From assembly GCA_023397905.1 (NCBI GenBank), contig JAEWSZ010000034.1, forward strand, positions 86,770-150,769: 64,000 nt of DNA. The letters are read 5' to 3'. Under the pieces are notes generated by a model that was not told where the DNA came from, ran no database searches, and saw only the letters and a list, made by a program, of their open reading frames with translations. This document shows, in pieces, positions 1-8,318 of this stretch (its first letter is position 1; each line of letters opens with the position of its first letter). Source of the DNA: Bacillota bacterium. GTDB taxonomy: Bacteria; Bacillota; Clostridia; Acetivibrionales; DSM-1351. Both the position numbers and the translations under genes were made by a program.

Positions 1-35
1 GCCCTGGCAAAGTTATGGGTTTGCCGGTACTTTTT

Positions 36-581
36 TTAGTCGTCATCGGCATCACGTCCATTCACGGCATCCCAATTCAGCCGGTCACGGACTCTTTCCT
101 CATATTTTTGGGGATCATATTCATAAAGCGATATCTCCTTCATCATCTTATAAATTTCTTTGCGAATAATCTCTGATGTTTCAGCAGCAGTGGAAGCGTC
201 AGCTGTATCCACAGCCAGGCGTCCAGGTAAGGCCATAAGCATTCCCCTAATGGAATAAATTAAATCTTCTGTCATAGCTGCTACGTCATCCGAGCGATGC
301 ATTTTACCTTGTAGCTCCTCTGCTTGAAGCATTGCGATAATCGCCTTTGATTTTTTAATGCTGGCATCTGCTTCCTGCTTTTCTTTATCTGTAGTAGACA
401 CTTCTTTTTCTTGTGAACGAAACTCTATGTATTTTTGAACTGCCTCGGAGAGCAGGTACTTCCCTCTGACATGCGCTTTGAAAATACCATCCTGCGCAAG
501 CTGCTGAACTCTTCGGGCTGTGATGCCAAGAACAACAGCCAACGTAGTCGAATTTACTTCGGTTTTTGCATTTATCTCCAC
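36..581 (-). CDS. Phage terminase small subunit (Nu1-like)
   Basis: Likely the DNA-recognition subunit of the packaging terminase. The N-terminal third is a winged-helix/MerR-like HTH of the lambda Nu1 type (motif LGITARRVQQLAQDG around residues 20-35), followed by a charged helical middle and an oligomerisation-like C-terminus. The frame is open to a TTG at 590, but that codon abuts the GGAGG ribosome site. A GTG at 581, ten bases downstream of it, is the better start and gives about 181 residues. It is the last gene before the left window edge; the large terminase subunit would be expected next, outside the window. A terminator at 746-767 separates it from the early operon. The family call rests on recognition of the HTH pattern, not on an alignment. 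Confidence 0.75.
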   Translation of the reverse strand: MEINAKTEVNSTTLAVVLGITARRVQQLAQDGIFKAHVRGKYLLSEAVQKYIEFRSQEKEVSTTDKEKQEADASIKKSKAIIAMLQAEELQGKMHRSDDVAAMTEDLIYSIRGMLMALPGRLAVDTADASTAAETSEIIRKEIYKMMKEISLYEYDPQKYEERVRDRLNWDAVNGRDADDD

Positions 582-689
582 TATTACCAAGCCTCCATGA
601 AGCGAAATGATCTAAAAAAATTTTTTCTAACTGTGCGTTTTTCGGGGTCATCGAGCCCGCAGGGTTTTATTTCCCTTTCACAGTACCTT

Positions 690-731
690 TTTTCCACAGA
701 GGAATGTTGATAACTCCCATGCTGTGGATAA
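690..731. promoter_or_regulatory. Two DnaA-box-like 9-mers
   Basis: TTTTCCACA at 690-698 (one mismatch to TTATNCACA) and, in opposite orientation, TGTGGATAA at 723-731, which is an exact complement of the consensus TTATCCACA. They sit in the 290-base non-coding gap between the terminase small subunit and the sigma-like gene. The rest of the gap holds a minus-strand terminator and AT-rich sequence that may carry the promoter of the packaging genes. The boxes may be chance matches. Confidence 0.35.
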
Positions 732-745
732 CTATAAAGAGCAGC

Positions 746-767
746 AAAAAGGGAGATACAATCTCCC
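746..767 (-). terminator. Rho-independent terminator, end of the leftward early operon
   Basis: Read on the minus strand, a 7-bp stem GGGAGAT/ATCTCCC with a 3-base loop is followed directly by five T. It lies about 110 bases downstream of the sigma-like gene ending at 878 and before the terminase gene, so it likely separates early from late transcription. Confidence 0.7.
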
Positions 768-877
768 TGACATGCTATGCATACTACATTATGCTGCTTT
801 CATGTACTGTTAAGGTAAAATACCCTCTATATATAAGGTTCAAAACGGCCATTTAGTAAATACAAAATGTTTACTAT

Positions 878-1189
878 TTAAAAAATATTTTTTATTCGTT
901 TCAATTTTATTATTGAATCACGTAACAATCTATGTACCGCTTGCTTGCTTATACCAAGCTCTCCAGCTATCTCAATAGCTTTCTTCTCATCAAGGTAATA
1001 AAGCCGAACTACTTCCCTTTGCCGATCAGTTAAGGCCACTTCCATTGCGATCCTCAAAAGCTTTTTCATTCTCATGATCTGCTTGCTATTAGTAGCAGGC
1101 CTGTCCATGTATGGATCAAGGAAATAAAGTCCTTCAAGATTATTTCTGATTAAGTGTGAACGCTTCACTTCTCCACCAGCCCCTGTCAT
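878..1189 (-). CDS. Sigma-70 region 4-like late regulator
   Basis: 103-residue protein whose C-terminal half is a sigma-70 region 4 type HTH: TDRQREVVRLYYLDEKKAIE is followed by LGISKQAVHRLLRDSI. Small proteins of this build (ArpU/RinA-like in role) commonly sit just before the terminase genes in Bacillota phages and switch on late genes. That placement holds here, since the next gene leftward is the terminase small subunit. The start is uncertain: the ATG at 1189 has only a weak ribosome site, and a GTG at 1168 or a later ATG (MDRP) are alternatives. It overlaps the preceding coding region by about 50 bases if the long form is used. Confidence 0.6.
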   Translation of the reverse strand: MTGAGGEVKRSHLIRNNLEGLYFLDPYMDRPATNSKQIMRMKKLLRIAMEVALTDRQREVVRLYYLDEKKAIEIAGELGISKQAVHRLLRDSIIKLKRIKNIF

Positions 1190-1397
1190 AATAGTGTTCC
1201 ACTTCTTTTGTTACTGCCTTCAGATCACTTAGCATAGAATTCAAGGGCTTAAGCCTATCCCGCAACTCCTCAATATCACCTTCGCGCTCAGGGCTGTACG
1301 ATTGAAGAGCCAGCATTTTCTTTTGTTCTTTGAGTTCATTAATTCGTTGAATTAATATTTTTAATGACTGCTTGTACTCCTTTGCCAGCTCATTCAT
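1140..1397 (-). CDS. Small coiled-coil protein upstream of the late regulator
   Basis: 85 residues, highly charged and helical, with heptad-like Leu/Ile spacing (residues 5-60) and a Trp-Trp near the C-terminus. Start ATG at 1397 has a strong GGGGGG-type ribosome site six bases upstream. I do not recognise the family. Small coiled-coil proteins are common directly upstream of sigma-like late regulators in Bacillota prophages, so a regulatory or accessory role to the 878-1189 product is a guess from position. Confidence 0.55.
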   Translation of the reverse strand: MNELAKEYKQSLKILIQRINELKEQKKMLALQSYSPEREGDIEELRDRLKPLNSMLSDLKAVTKEVEHYYDRGWWRSEAFTLNQK

Positions 1398-1408
1398 GAT
1401 AAGACCCC

Positions 1409-1795
1409 CTATAAGTATTTCACTGGTATTTCATTTGACGCTGCAATTCGTTCCTTAATATCAGCCATTTGTGCTTTTTGAAGGTAATAATTTTTCCAGC
1501 ATTCAGCGTCTCTGCCCATGTCCTCACGCTCTCCCAATCTGTTTGAACAGCTTTCACACAGCTCACATTCATATTCCCCTGTAAAATCATAAGGACAACA
1601 ACCGTCAGCGGCGTCTTCACATGCCTTATCAAAGGCCTTTTGCAATAACCTCAATTCTTCAAATCTGGCTTTTATATCCCCGGAAATCTCTTCCTCAGAA
1701 ACGATACGACCGCATTTAATACAAATAGGCATGCCATGTTGGTTTTTCATGTATTCTGTTGTACCGCATATGGGACAATACGCTTTATTAAGCAT
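1409..1795 (-). CDS. Zinc-ribbon protein with two cysteine clusters
   Basis: 128 residues. The N-terminus has a classic zinc ribbon (CPICGT then CIKCGR, residues 8-28). A second, irregular Cys cluster at about residues 59-84 (CEDAADGCCPYDFTGEYECE, CELCESC) could bind another metal. No catalytic domain is visible. Ribosome site GGAAGG upstream of ATG 1795. Function unknown; probably a nucleic-acid or protein-binding accessory of the early operon. Confidence 0.6.
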   Translation of the reverse strand: MLNKAYCPICGTTEYMKNQHGMPICIKCGRIVSEEEISGDIKARFEELRLLQKAFDKACEDAADGCCPYDFTGEYECELCESCSNRLGEREDMGRDAECWKNYYLQKAQMADIKERIAASNEIPVKYL

Positions 1796-1855
1796 AACAA
1801 CAACCTAACCTTCCCGCAGCTCTGCTGCACCCTTTATTCATAATGCGAAATTAAC

Positions 1856-2056
1856 TTATTTACAATTTGCTATTAAAATATCTTTACACTCTCTAACAGA
1901 ATGTTTTAAACATTCTTCTGCACTGTTGCATAATCTACATTTTTCAAAACAAATCCATCTAATTTCAGAGCAATGTAGACTTTCTATCTCTTCAGTAGTA
2001 AGTGTTTTTATTGAAACATTATTTATTGTTTTAAATGTTATCTCCCTTTTTTTCAT
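1856..2056 (-). CDS. Small cysteine-rich phage protein
   Basis: 66 residues with five to six cysteines in the second half (CFEKCRLCNSAEECLKH pattern), which could form a metal site. Start ATG 2056 has an AGGAGGG ribosome site. Unrecognised family, position in the early operon only. Confidence 0.5.
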   Translation of the reverse strand: MKKREITFKTINNVSIKTLTTEEIESLHCSEIRWICFEKCRLCNSAEECLKHSVRECKDILIANCK

Positions 2057-2099
2057 ACATTGAATTCCCTCCTGTTGGTTCGCTATTGACTTAAATTGT

Positions 2100-2603
2100 C
2101 TACCGCTTAATACTATTCAGATATTTAATAGCCTGCTCAGAGGCCTGCTGCAGATTAACAAAATCATTCTCATTTCCGCCGGTATCCGGATGCAATTGTT
2201 TTGCAAGTGTCTTATACCTGGTTTTTATATCCTCCTCGGTCGAAGGCAATTGTTCAAACCCCAGCGTTTTGAAAAAACTCGGGAGCTCTATAACTGGAGG
2301 AAGATATTTCATGCCGGCTACCCAAGTTTGTAAATCATATATGCCGCGCTCAACCATCCTGGCCAGATCCTCCAGACTCAATACTATTTGTGCAAAAGCG
2401 TCTGAACCGTATTTCAAACTTATTCCCCTGCTTTGGGCCTTCTCGATGCTATGATCAAACCTGTATAGCTGCCCTTTGTACCGAAACTCAACCCAGCTTC
2501 CGTGCCGGCTGAAATCGTAATTGAATTCCTTAACCCCGAGACGTTCCATTATTCTTGTTAGTTTAGCCTCATAACTCTCGGCTGGTCCGTATTGTTTTGC
2601 CAT
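2100..2603 (-). CDS. J-domain (DnaJ-like) protein
   Basis: 167 residues. The C-terminal 60 residues form a J domain: FFKTLGFEQLPSTEEDIKTR, then YKTLAKQLHPDTGG with the diagnostic His-Pro-Asp, then a closing helix. J domains stimulate the ATPase of Hsp70 (DnaK). The N-terminal 100 residues are not recognised and may contact the phage partner. It is the last gene before a 270-base non-coding stretch with iteron-like repeats. On the other side of that stretch lies the primase-helicase, so a role in loading or remodelling the replication complex through host DnaK is plausible, by analogy with DnaJ/DnaK in lambda replication. Start ATG 2603, AGGAG ribosome site. Confidence 0.8.
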   Translation of the reverse strand: MAKQYGPAESYEAKLTRIMERLGVKEFNYDFSRHGSWVEFRYKGQLYRFDHSIEKAQSRGISLKYGSDAFAQIVLSLEDLARMVERGIYDLQTWVAGMKYLPPVIELPSFFKTLGFEQLPSTEEDIKTRYKTLAKQLHPDTGGNENDFVNLQQASEQAIKYLNSIKR

Positions 2604-2638
2604 CTTTTACACTCTCCTTATAATTCCCATAAAATGGT

Positions 2639-2788
2639 ATGACGGCTAATGACGGCTCACCGCAAACTTTTCTTATATACTCTCTCTTATAGATACTTTT
2701 ACTTTTAGCCGTCATTAGCCGTCATAAAGAATAAAATATATATAAAAAAGTAGTTATGTATACTAAATCATTAAAATTCAGCCGTCAT
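2639..2788. repeat. Iteron-like repeats with a 19-bp inverted repeat; candidate phage origin
   Basis: Five copies of the 9-mer AGCCGTCAT: two in one orientation at 2639-2647 and 2649-2657, and three in the other at 2707-2715, 2717-2725 and 2780-2788. Paired copies are spaced exactly 10 bp apart, one helical turn. The two pairs form a perfect 19-bp inverted repeat (AGCCGTCATTAGCCGTCAT) across a 49-base AT-rich spacer. This lies in the only sizeable gap of the early operon (2604-2873), between J-domain protein and primase-helicase. It is best explained as a replication origin or a binding site for a phage protein; a terminator is unlikely because the arms are long and far apart with no T run. 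Confidence 0.6.
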
Positions 2789-2873
2789 GTAAAATATTTC
2801 TATTTACATAAATACATTTTTGTAATTATGGTAACCACTCAATAAAATCACATTGGGTTCACATAATAACATT

Positions 2874-5330
2874 TTACATCCTTTTTCTGGTAGCCTCGTC
2901 CAGTTCATCATCATCTAAAATACTTGTTTGCCTTCCAGTTTTTTCATATTTATATTTGCTGAATGATGAAGCATTTGCATTTTCCAATAATCTTAATCCC
3001 ATCCACACCGCGCCCTTCATTGTACGCCTTTTTGTAAATCCCTGGCGCTCCAAGGCTTCTGCAAAATCCCTGCTTCTCCGGACGTATGACTCATTGTTCT
3101 GCGTACACCAGTCTCGGTATGAATCAAATAGATTGCCGCCGGTCTCCTCATGTTCCCCCAGCTCACAACACTCCTGCAGGAAGTTCCCGATCCAGTCCTC
3201 TTCATTCCGGTATTGCTGTGTTGCCTCCTGCACCACCTTTGGGAGAGCGATATTGTATCCGTTTGCAATATACTTCTTTGCACCCTCTACAATCCAGGAA
3301 AGAATAGCGTCGGCGTCTGTGTTATACAGCACGCCGGCATAATCCTTAATTTCCTTCTTGCCCTCAAATACTGCCTTAAAAGGCACTACTGCAATTCTCC
3401 TCCAGGTACCGGCGTCAGTGCTGCCAACCTTAGGCAAATGATTTGTTGCCATGATCAGTGTATGGGAGGGCTCAAAAGTTCTTTCATCCCTGTACATCTG
3501 TCTCTCAGTTACCAGGTCGGCCGACGCTAATTTCTTAAGCATTGCCGCGGACAGCCTGCGGCCTTCCTCTGGCTCCATGGCTGAAACAAACCGTTTCCCC
3601 TCAACGGATAGCCCTCCAATAACCTGCCGACCATCCTTCTGATTCATGAGCATTTCTACATTAATGGATCCAGCATAGTCGCCGAATACCTTTGAAACAA
3701 GATTTATGAATGTGGATTTCCCGTTACGGCCGTAACCGTAAAATATACACATACCCTCATAGAACACCTTGCCGATGGCTGCCATCCCACACACCTGTTT
3801 AAAGTATTCAGCCAGCTCGCCATCATCCTCGGTAATATCCTTCAGAAACTGTTCAAATTTATTAAATCTGACTTCCGGCTCATAATTTGCCCCGGACATC
3901 TTACTTATAAAAAATGCTGGGTCGTGCTGCAGGAGCTTCCCGGTTCTCAGATCCACGACGCCATTTTTGCAATTCAGGAGGAACGGATCCCGGTTAAGTT
4001 GCACCGCTGTGATCGGTATTTCATCCTTGGCCAGCTCAACCATGGATTTAATGCAGCGCTCACTTTTTGCTTTTACGGTATCGGCCAGGATCTGTTTTGC
4101 ACGCTTCAGCTGATCCTCCCCGGTGGCCTTATGCACATTTGCCATGGCCTCATCAATCATTTCTTCAACGATCTTTTTTGCCATCTGCATGTGTTGAAGG
4201 ACCTTATCAACCTGCCAGAGCTTTCCATCCCATATAAGCCAGCTCCGCATATCAGAGCACCACCTGAGAACGTCTTTAAATTTTTTAGCAAAAATCTTGC
4301 TCCTGCCCAGGTCGCTGGTTGTGTCCTCTCCCTTAAAAATACTTCCAATCGGCTCATCTACAACAGGTCCATATAGCTGATCATATCCCATATCAATATC
4401 CGGAGGTTCCGCTGGCGGCTCCGACGCATTTTTAATTTTTGGCTTCCCCGGGGCATATACCTCAGTTGTGCCGACAATTGCTTTCCGGATTGTTATTTCT
4501 CCATATGTAAGAGGCCCGCGGCGCTCATCCCATTTATCCCGGTATATTGACGATCGTCGGATAATGCTCTGCATCATCTGTTCATTCTTCCCGGTCCAGA
4601 AAGCTAGGATATTACATATAGCCAGATCGGCTTCTGACTGGCTTGTATAATTGCCTGTCCATGTACCGTCCATCAACGATTTAAAAAGGTATCCGTTCTT
4701 TGCATTACAGGCCTTTTCTATAAGCTCATTTTCTGAGAGATCGGATACTATAGGCTGCAGGATTGCTGCTGACTGTTTTCTTGTACTCTTATTGGCCGCT
4801 AGGTATCTTTCATGGATAATAGCCAGCTCTTCAGAACGACTTTCAATATCACAATGTGCGTCATCCATAACATTACCTGTCATGACAAAGAACCGGCCGA
4901 CTTCATATGTCTCAACATTCCCTTTTCTTCGCCTGCCTTCAGGAAGTTTGCCATAGCAAATAATATGTATGCCTTCGCCGCTCTGGGAATATTCAGTGTA
5001 AGAATCAATTGTGCTGATTATATCCTTTGCTTCGCTTGTCAGAGCTCCCGTCTCAGGGTCCTTGCAGTGGTCGACATCGACGCCCATGATTCCATCTCCG
5101 GAGAACATGAAACCTATGCCCATGTTTTGAATACGATTTTTACTTATATCATTTGCATGAAGGACAGCATCATCAAAAGTACCCCAAGTGGCAGGGTTAT
5201 CGCTCATCGCCCTGCCACCAGTAGTCGGATTTATTGGAACTTTGGTAGGCTTACCGTTTCTTTCCTCGAATCTCCAGTTAACCCATCTATCTAATTTTTT
5301 TAGTTCATCTGGTAAACTATCAAACCCCAT
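2874..5330 (-). CDS. Phage primase-helicase (AEP primase + SF3 D5-like helicase)
   Basis: 818 residues. The N-terminal 180 residues look like an archaeo-eukaryotic primase-type module with the acidic motif GVDVDHC (about residue 75) and a later glycine/His element (SGEGIHI). A linker follows, then the poxvirus D5-type N-domain, then the P4-type SF3 helicase with Walker A GYGRNGKSTF (about residue 535), a Walker B-like region and the TNHLPKV motif C (about residue 628). A C-terminal DNA-binding-like tail is charged. The protein would prime and unwind at the phage origin, and its gene borders the iteron region. Start ATG 5330; upstream ribosome site is weak (GGGCGGTG). Confidence 0.85.
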   Translation of the reverse strand: MGFDSLPDELKKLDRWVNWRFEERNGKPTKVPINPTTGGRAMSDNPATWGTFDDAVLHANDISKNRIQNMGIGFMFSGDGIMGVDVDHCKDPETGALTSEAKDIISTIDSYTEYSQSGEGIHIICYGKLPEGRRRKGNVETYEVGRFFVMTGNVMDDAHCDIESRSEELAIIHERYLAANKSTRKQSAAILQPIVSDLSENELIEKACNAKNGYLFKSLMDGTWTGNYTSQSEADLAICNILAFWTGKNEQMMQSIIRRSSIYRDKWDERRGPLTYGEITIRKAIVGTTEVYAPGKPKIKNASEPPAEPPDIDMGYDQLYGPVVDEPIGSIFKGEDTTSDLGRSKIFAKKFKDVLRWCSDMRSWLIWDGKLWQVDKVLQHMQMAKKIVEEMIDEAMANVHKATGEDQLKRAKQILADTVKAKSERCIKSMVELAKDEIPITAVQLNRDPFLLNCKNGVVDLRTGKLLQHDPAFFISKMSGANYEPEVRFNKFEQFLKDITEDDGELAEYFKQVCGMAAIGKVFYEGMCIFYGYGRNGKSTFINLVSKVFGDYAGSINVEMLMNQKDGRQVIGGLSVEGKRFVSAMEPEEGRRLSAAMLKKLASADLVTERQMYRDERTFEPSHTLIMATNHLPKVGSTDAGTWRRIAVVPFKAVFEGKKEIKDYAGVLYNTDADAILSWIVEGAKKYIANGYNIALPKVVQEATQQYRNEEDWIGNFLQECCELGEHEETGGNLFDSYRDWCTQNNESYVRRSRDFAEALERQGFTKRRTMKGAVWMGLRLLENANASSFSKYKYEKTGRQTSILDDDELDEATRKRM

Positions 5331-5348
5331 AGCCTTTACACCGCCCGC

Positions 5349-5624
5349 TTAAAATGGTAACTCATTTAACGCTGTAATAATCTCTTTCTCGGATAAATTG
5401 GCTTCCCTGAGGATTCCAAGTATTTTATGCATAGTCTCAAAAATGAAACACATATGCGGAAAATACTCCGTCCTATCTTTTATAGGAACGTCCGGATCTT
5501 CAATCCATTTCATGAGCTGGTGCGCTTGAGTGAAATTTTGGGAAAATTCCTCAAGTAGGCTCTTCTTTTCTTCCTCGGTAAGCTCAAAGTTTGTGCTGAA
5601 ATTCTCATGTATTTGTATTTTCAA
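5349..5624 (-). CDS. Small acidic phage protein
   Basis: 91 residues, acidic and helical, no recognised motif. The start is TTG at 5624 behind an AAAGGTAGGTG ribosome site. It sits between ssb and the primase-helicase with short gaps, so it probably belongs to the replication group. Function unknown. Confidence 0.5.
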   Translation of the reverse strand: MKIQIHENFSTNFELTEEEKKSLLEEFSQNFTQAHQLMKWIEDPDVPIKDRTEYFPHMCFIFETMHKILGILREANLSEKEIITALNELPF

Positions 5625-5635
5625 GTTGTGTACAC

Positions 5636-6109
5636 CTACCTTTCCCAGGGCTTTTTCCCTGTATTCGCTGCCGGCGGATTATCCCCTGAAGGCGGCGGAT
5701 TACTCGGAGCATGATATCCGCCCTGAGGTTGATCATTTTGTTTCGGTTGCTCTGATTGTTCTGATTGTGGAGCTGACTGGCCATCATTTTTTTTACTATC
5801 AGCAAAATAGACATGTTCAGCAACAATCTCTGTCACATAATGCTTATTTTTTTCATCATCCTCCCAGGTCCTAGTCTGAATTCTACCGATAAGTGCAACC
5901 TGCTGCCCTTTTGTAAAATATTTGTCTACAAATTCGGCTGTTTTAGCCCAGGCTACAATAGGTATAAAATCCACTGTTTGCTGCCCTTCAGGTTTATAAT
6001 CTCTTTCGACTGCTAAATTAAAACTAGCGACTGCTGTATTATTACCAGACGTATATCTAAGCTCAGGATCTTTTGTGAGCCTTCCCATTAAAACTACATT
6101 ATTCATCAT
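5636..6109 (-). CDS. ssb: Single-stranded DNA-binding protein
   Basis: 157 residues. The OB fold is clear: MNNVVLMGRLTKDPEL at the N-terminus, then FNLAVERDY, DFIPIVAWAKTAEFVDKY, KGQQVALIGRIQTRTWED. It coats ssDNA in replication and recombination. The C-terminal 45 residues are a disordered Gln/Pro/Ser linker as usual, but the protein ends in Lys-Pro-Trp-Glu-Arg and lacks the acidic DDDIPF-type tip that normally recruits partner proteins. Start ATG 6109 (or the next codon) with GGAGG nearby. Confidence 0.9.
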   Translation of the reverse strand: MMNNVVLMGRLTKDPELRYTSGNNTAVASFNLAVERDYKPEGQQTVDFIPIVAWAKTAEFVDKYFTKGQQVALIGRIQTRTWEDDEKNKHYVTEIVAEHVYFADSKKNDGQSAPQSEQSEQPKQNDQPQGGYHAPSNPPPSGDNPPAANTGKKPWER

Positions 6110-6131
6110 ATAAATTAACCTCCAATTTGTT

Positions 6132-6371
6132 TTATCTGAATTTTTCTATTACCCAGCCCTGATGTTCAAGTCTCTTAATTGCTCTTTTAAGACCAGATTT
6201 CGTAAGTTTTTCCGCAAGCATAGTTCTTCTTTCAACCGACCAGACTTTATATCCACTGGGCATTTGGAATACGACTGCCCGCCTATACCAATTCTGAACC
6301 GGCTCACCTTTTTTGGGTGGTAATGCTGGAGGATAACACCCCATACTTGGTATATAATTCAAATCAATCAT
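6132..6371 (-). CDS. Small winged-helix-like phage protein
   Basis: 79 residues. ATG at 6371 is preferred over the in-frame ATG at 6407 because a GAGGG ribosome site lies about ten bases upstream and the longer form would overlap the helicase gene more. The C-terminal half (TKSGLKRAIKRLEHQGWVIE) resembles the recognition part of a winged helix, so DNA binding is possible. Family not recognised. Confidence 0.5.
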   Translation of the reverse strand: MIDLNYIPSMGCYPPALPPKKGEPVQNWYRRAVVFQMPSGYKVWSVERRTMLAEKLTKSGLKRAIKRLEHQGWVIEKFR

Positions 6372-6384
6372 AAACACACTACCC

Positions 6385-7797
6385 TCACTTTCTGACCTTC
6401 GGTCCACCTACGATTTTAGCTCCGAGAGACCGGTATACCCTGACGCGTTCCCTGGCCCACTTGTTTGTCTGTGGAATATTCTTATCCCACAGGTCCCATA
6501 TCACTGGTGTGCTTTTGCCTTCGCACGGCCGCATGACTCTGCCGGCCGCCTGCTGAATTGTTGTTTTATCCTTTTTAGGAGTGGCATTAATCAGAACATT
6601 CAGCAATGGCATGTCCAGACCCAGTTTGGCCAGCTGATATGTAGCAAAAAGGAATTGGTACCTTCCGGCTCTCATATCAGCCATAATTTTTTCTCGCTCT
6701 TTCTTTGGCGTCTGACCGTGCACAAAAGCTGCAGGGATACCTTTTATCAAAACATGTGTATACAAGTTTTCAAGGTGCTCCAGGCTGTCTCCCAGGACTA
6801 AGCAATAATCATGGGGTTTGACTTTATCAAGAATAGATTCAAGCAGTTTATTTCTCATGTGGTCTTCCCTCATGGCCACAATCATTTTTGAAGCATTAAA
6901 CATTTCATCTTTATCAGGCTCATAAAAGAAATCCGTTTCGATAAATTCAACTTTGGGGGCCACAACATTGCCGGCGGCATTGAGTTCCTTCTGTCCCACC
7001 TCATAAAACTTTGGCCCAATTACATGGAACATAGTTTCAATCAGTCCATCTGAACGAGATTCAGACGCCGTTAACCCAAACCTGTATTTTGCAGGGAATT
7101 GTGATATAACCGATTCAAACATCCTAGATTTATCAGCATCTTTAAATACCAGGTGGCATTCATCAATAATAATGCAGCCGAATTTTCCAACTATTTCAGT
7201 TAGATCACGTTTGGAAAGAGTTTGTACGGTAGCAAATGTCATATGGCTTCCTATGCTCATGTTCTCACCCTGAATTATACCTATCTGGCTGCCGGTTAAT
7301 CCGAGCCGGCTGATAGATCTCTGCATACTCTGATTCAGAAGATCCATTGTATGAGTAATCCAGAGTGTGGGCTGTCCTATACTTTCTGCAATACCCATCC
7401 CAGTTTCTGTTTTTCCGGCTCCACAAGGCATCAAACAAATTCCTTGCGTCCATGTCTGGGACAATTCAATTGCCGGCGCCTGATAGTCTCTTAGTATAGG
7501 AGCTCCAGGAAAATCGACATATGGCAATGTTATTGTATTATCGATCAATTCTATATCCTGAGTTATCTCCCACAATCTGGCATAAAATCCTCGAGGGAGT
7601 ATGTATGTTTTTATGCCGTTTATCTCCTTTTCGGACCAAAGCTTTATATACTCTGACCCACATACATACCGGTTTAAGCCCATGCGCCTTTTCTTTATAT
7701 AATCAGGATTTTTCAATGTAAGTTCAACCTTAATTCGGTTCAGCACCGCTGCAGGCACATCCTGTAACCTCAATAAACTGTCAATTATTACTTTCAC
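6385..7797 (-). CDS. SF2 DEAD/DEAH-box helicase (SSL2/RadD-like)
   Basis: 470 residues. Helicase motifs in order: Q/N-terminal region with YQAPAIE, motif I PCGAGKTETG (about residue 125), motif Ia, motif II IIIDECHLVF (about 211), motif III GLTASESR, motif V FATYQLAKLGLDMP, motif VI QAAGRVMRP (about 427). ATP-dependent DNA (or branched DNA) unwinding in phage replication/recombination. The GTG start at 7797 has an AAAGGAGGG ribosome site. Similar to phage helicases of the T4 UvsW type in role, by motif layout only. Confidence 0.88.
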   Translation of the reverse strand: MKVIIDSLLRLQDVPAAVLNRIKVELTLKNPDYIKKRRMGLNRYVCGSEYIKLWSEKEINGIKTYILPRGFYARLWEITQDIELIDNTITLPYVDFPGAPILRDYQAPAIELSQTWTQGICLMPCGAGKTETGMGIAESIGQPTLWITHTMDLLNQSMQRSISRLGLTGSQIGIIQGENMSIGSHMTFATVQTLSKRDLTEIVGKFGCIIIDECHLVFKDADKSRMFESVISQFPAKYRFGLTASESRSDGLIETMFHVIGPKFYEVGQKELNAAGNVVAPKVEFIETDFFYEPDKDEMFNASKMIVAMREDHMRNKLLESILDKVKPHDYCLVLGDSLEHLENLYTHVLIKGIPAAFVHGQTPKKEREKIMADMRAGRYQFLFATYQLAKLGLDMPLLNVLINATPKKDKTTIQQAAGRVMRPCEGKSTPVIWDLWDKNIPQTNKWARERVRVYRSLGAKIVGGPKVRK

Positions 7798-7852
7798 CGT
7801 TTGGCCCTCCTTTGTTCATTAAAAGTTTGTAATTGCATTCGCTACATTTCAT

Positions 7853-8311
7853 TTAAGCCACCATCCCATTCCAATTCCATAACCCTTGCATTCCCTTTGC
7901 AGGTATAGGTTCAGGAAGCATCTTAACGTTTGCCAATTCCCAAGCATACCGACCAGGAGTCCAATCCCCAAAGTCCCATTCTGGTGGCTCGATTGTGACT
8001 GCAACATCATTTTCGACCACAATATATATGGATCTATCAATTCTATTCTGCTGTATCTTCCAGCACCCAACCAGCTCAGCCGTAGCTACAATACATCCCC
8101 TGGGTAAATCATCTAACTCTATTATTCCAAGTACTTCCCTTACCTTGTTGACTATGCACCCTATAGCCTCCCGTATACTGCTGGGTTTCTTTACCGCTGC
8201 ATGAATTGCTATCGGACCTCTATATGCGGTTTCCCAGCTACGTGTTTCATATTTCTTTGCTTGGCAGGCCAGAAGAGACGCCCAAGGCTGCCATAATGTT
8301 ATTGCTTTCAT
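7853..8311 (-). CDS. ASCH-domain protein
   Basis: 152 residues beginning MKAITLWQPWASLLACQAKK, the typical start of phage ASCH-domain proteins, with ETRSWETAYRGPIAIHAA following. ASCH domains are PUA-related RNA/nucleotide-binding folds; some members have hydrolase activity on modified nucleosides. The ATG at 8311 has a GAAGG ribosome site and matches the domain start better than an upstream ATG at 8377. Its 3' neighbour is the helicase. Confidence 0.8.
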   Translation of the reverse strand: MKAITLWQPWASLLACQAKKYETRSWETAYRGPIAIHAAVKKPSSIREAIGCIVNKVREVLGIIELDDLPRGCIVATAELVGCWKIQQNRIDRSIYIVVENDVAVTIEPPEWDFGDWTPGRYAWELANVKMLPEPIPAKGMQGLWNWNGMVA

Positions 8312-8318
8312 ATATCCT

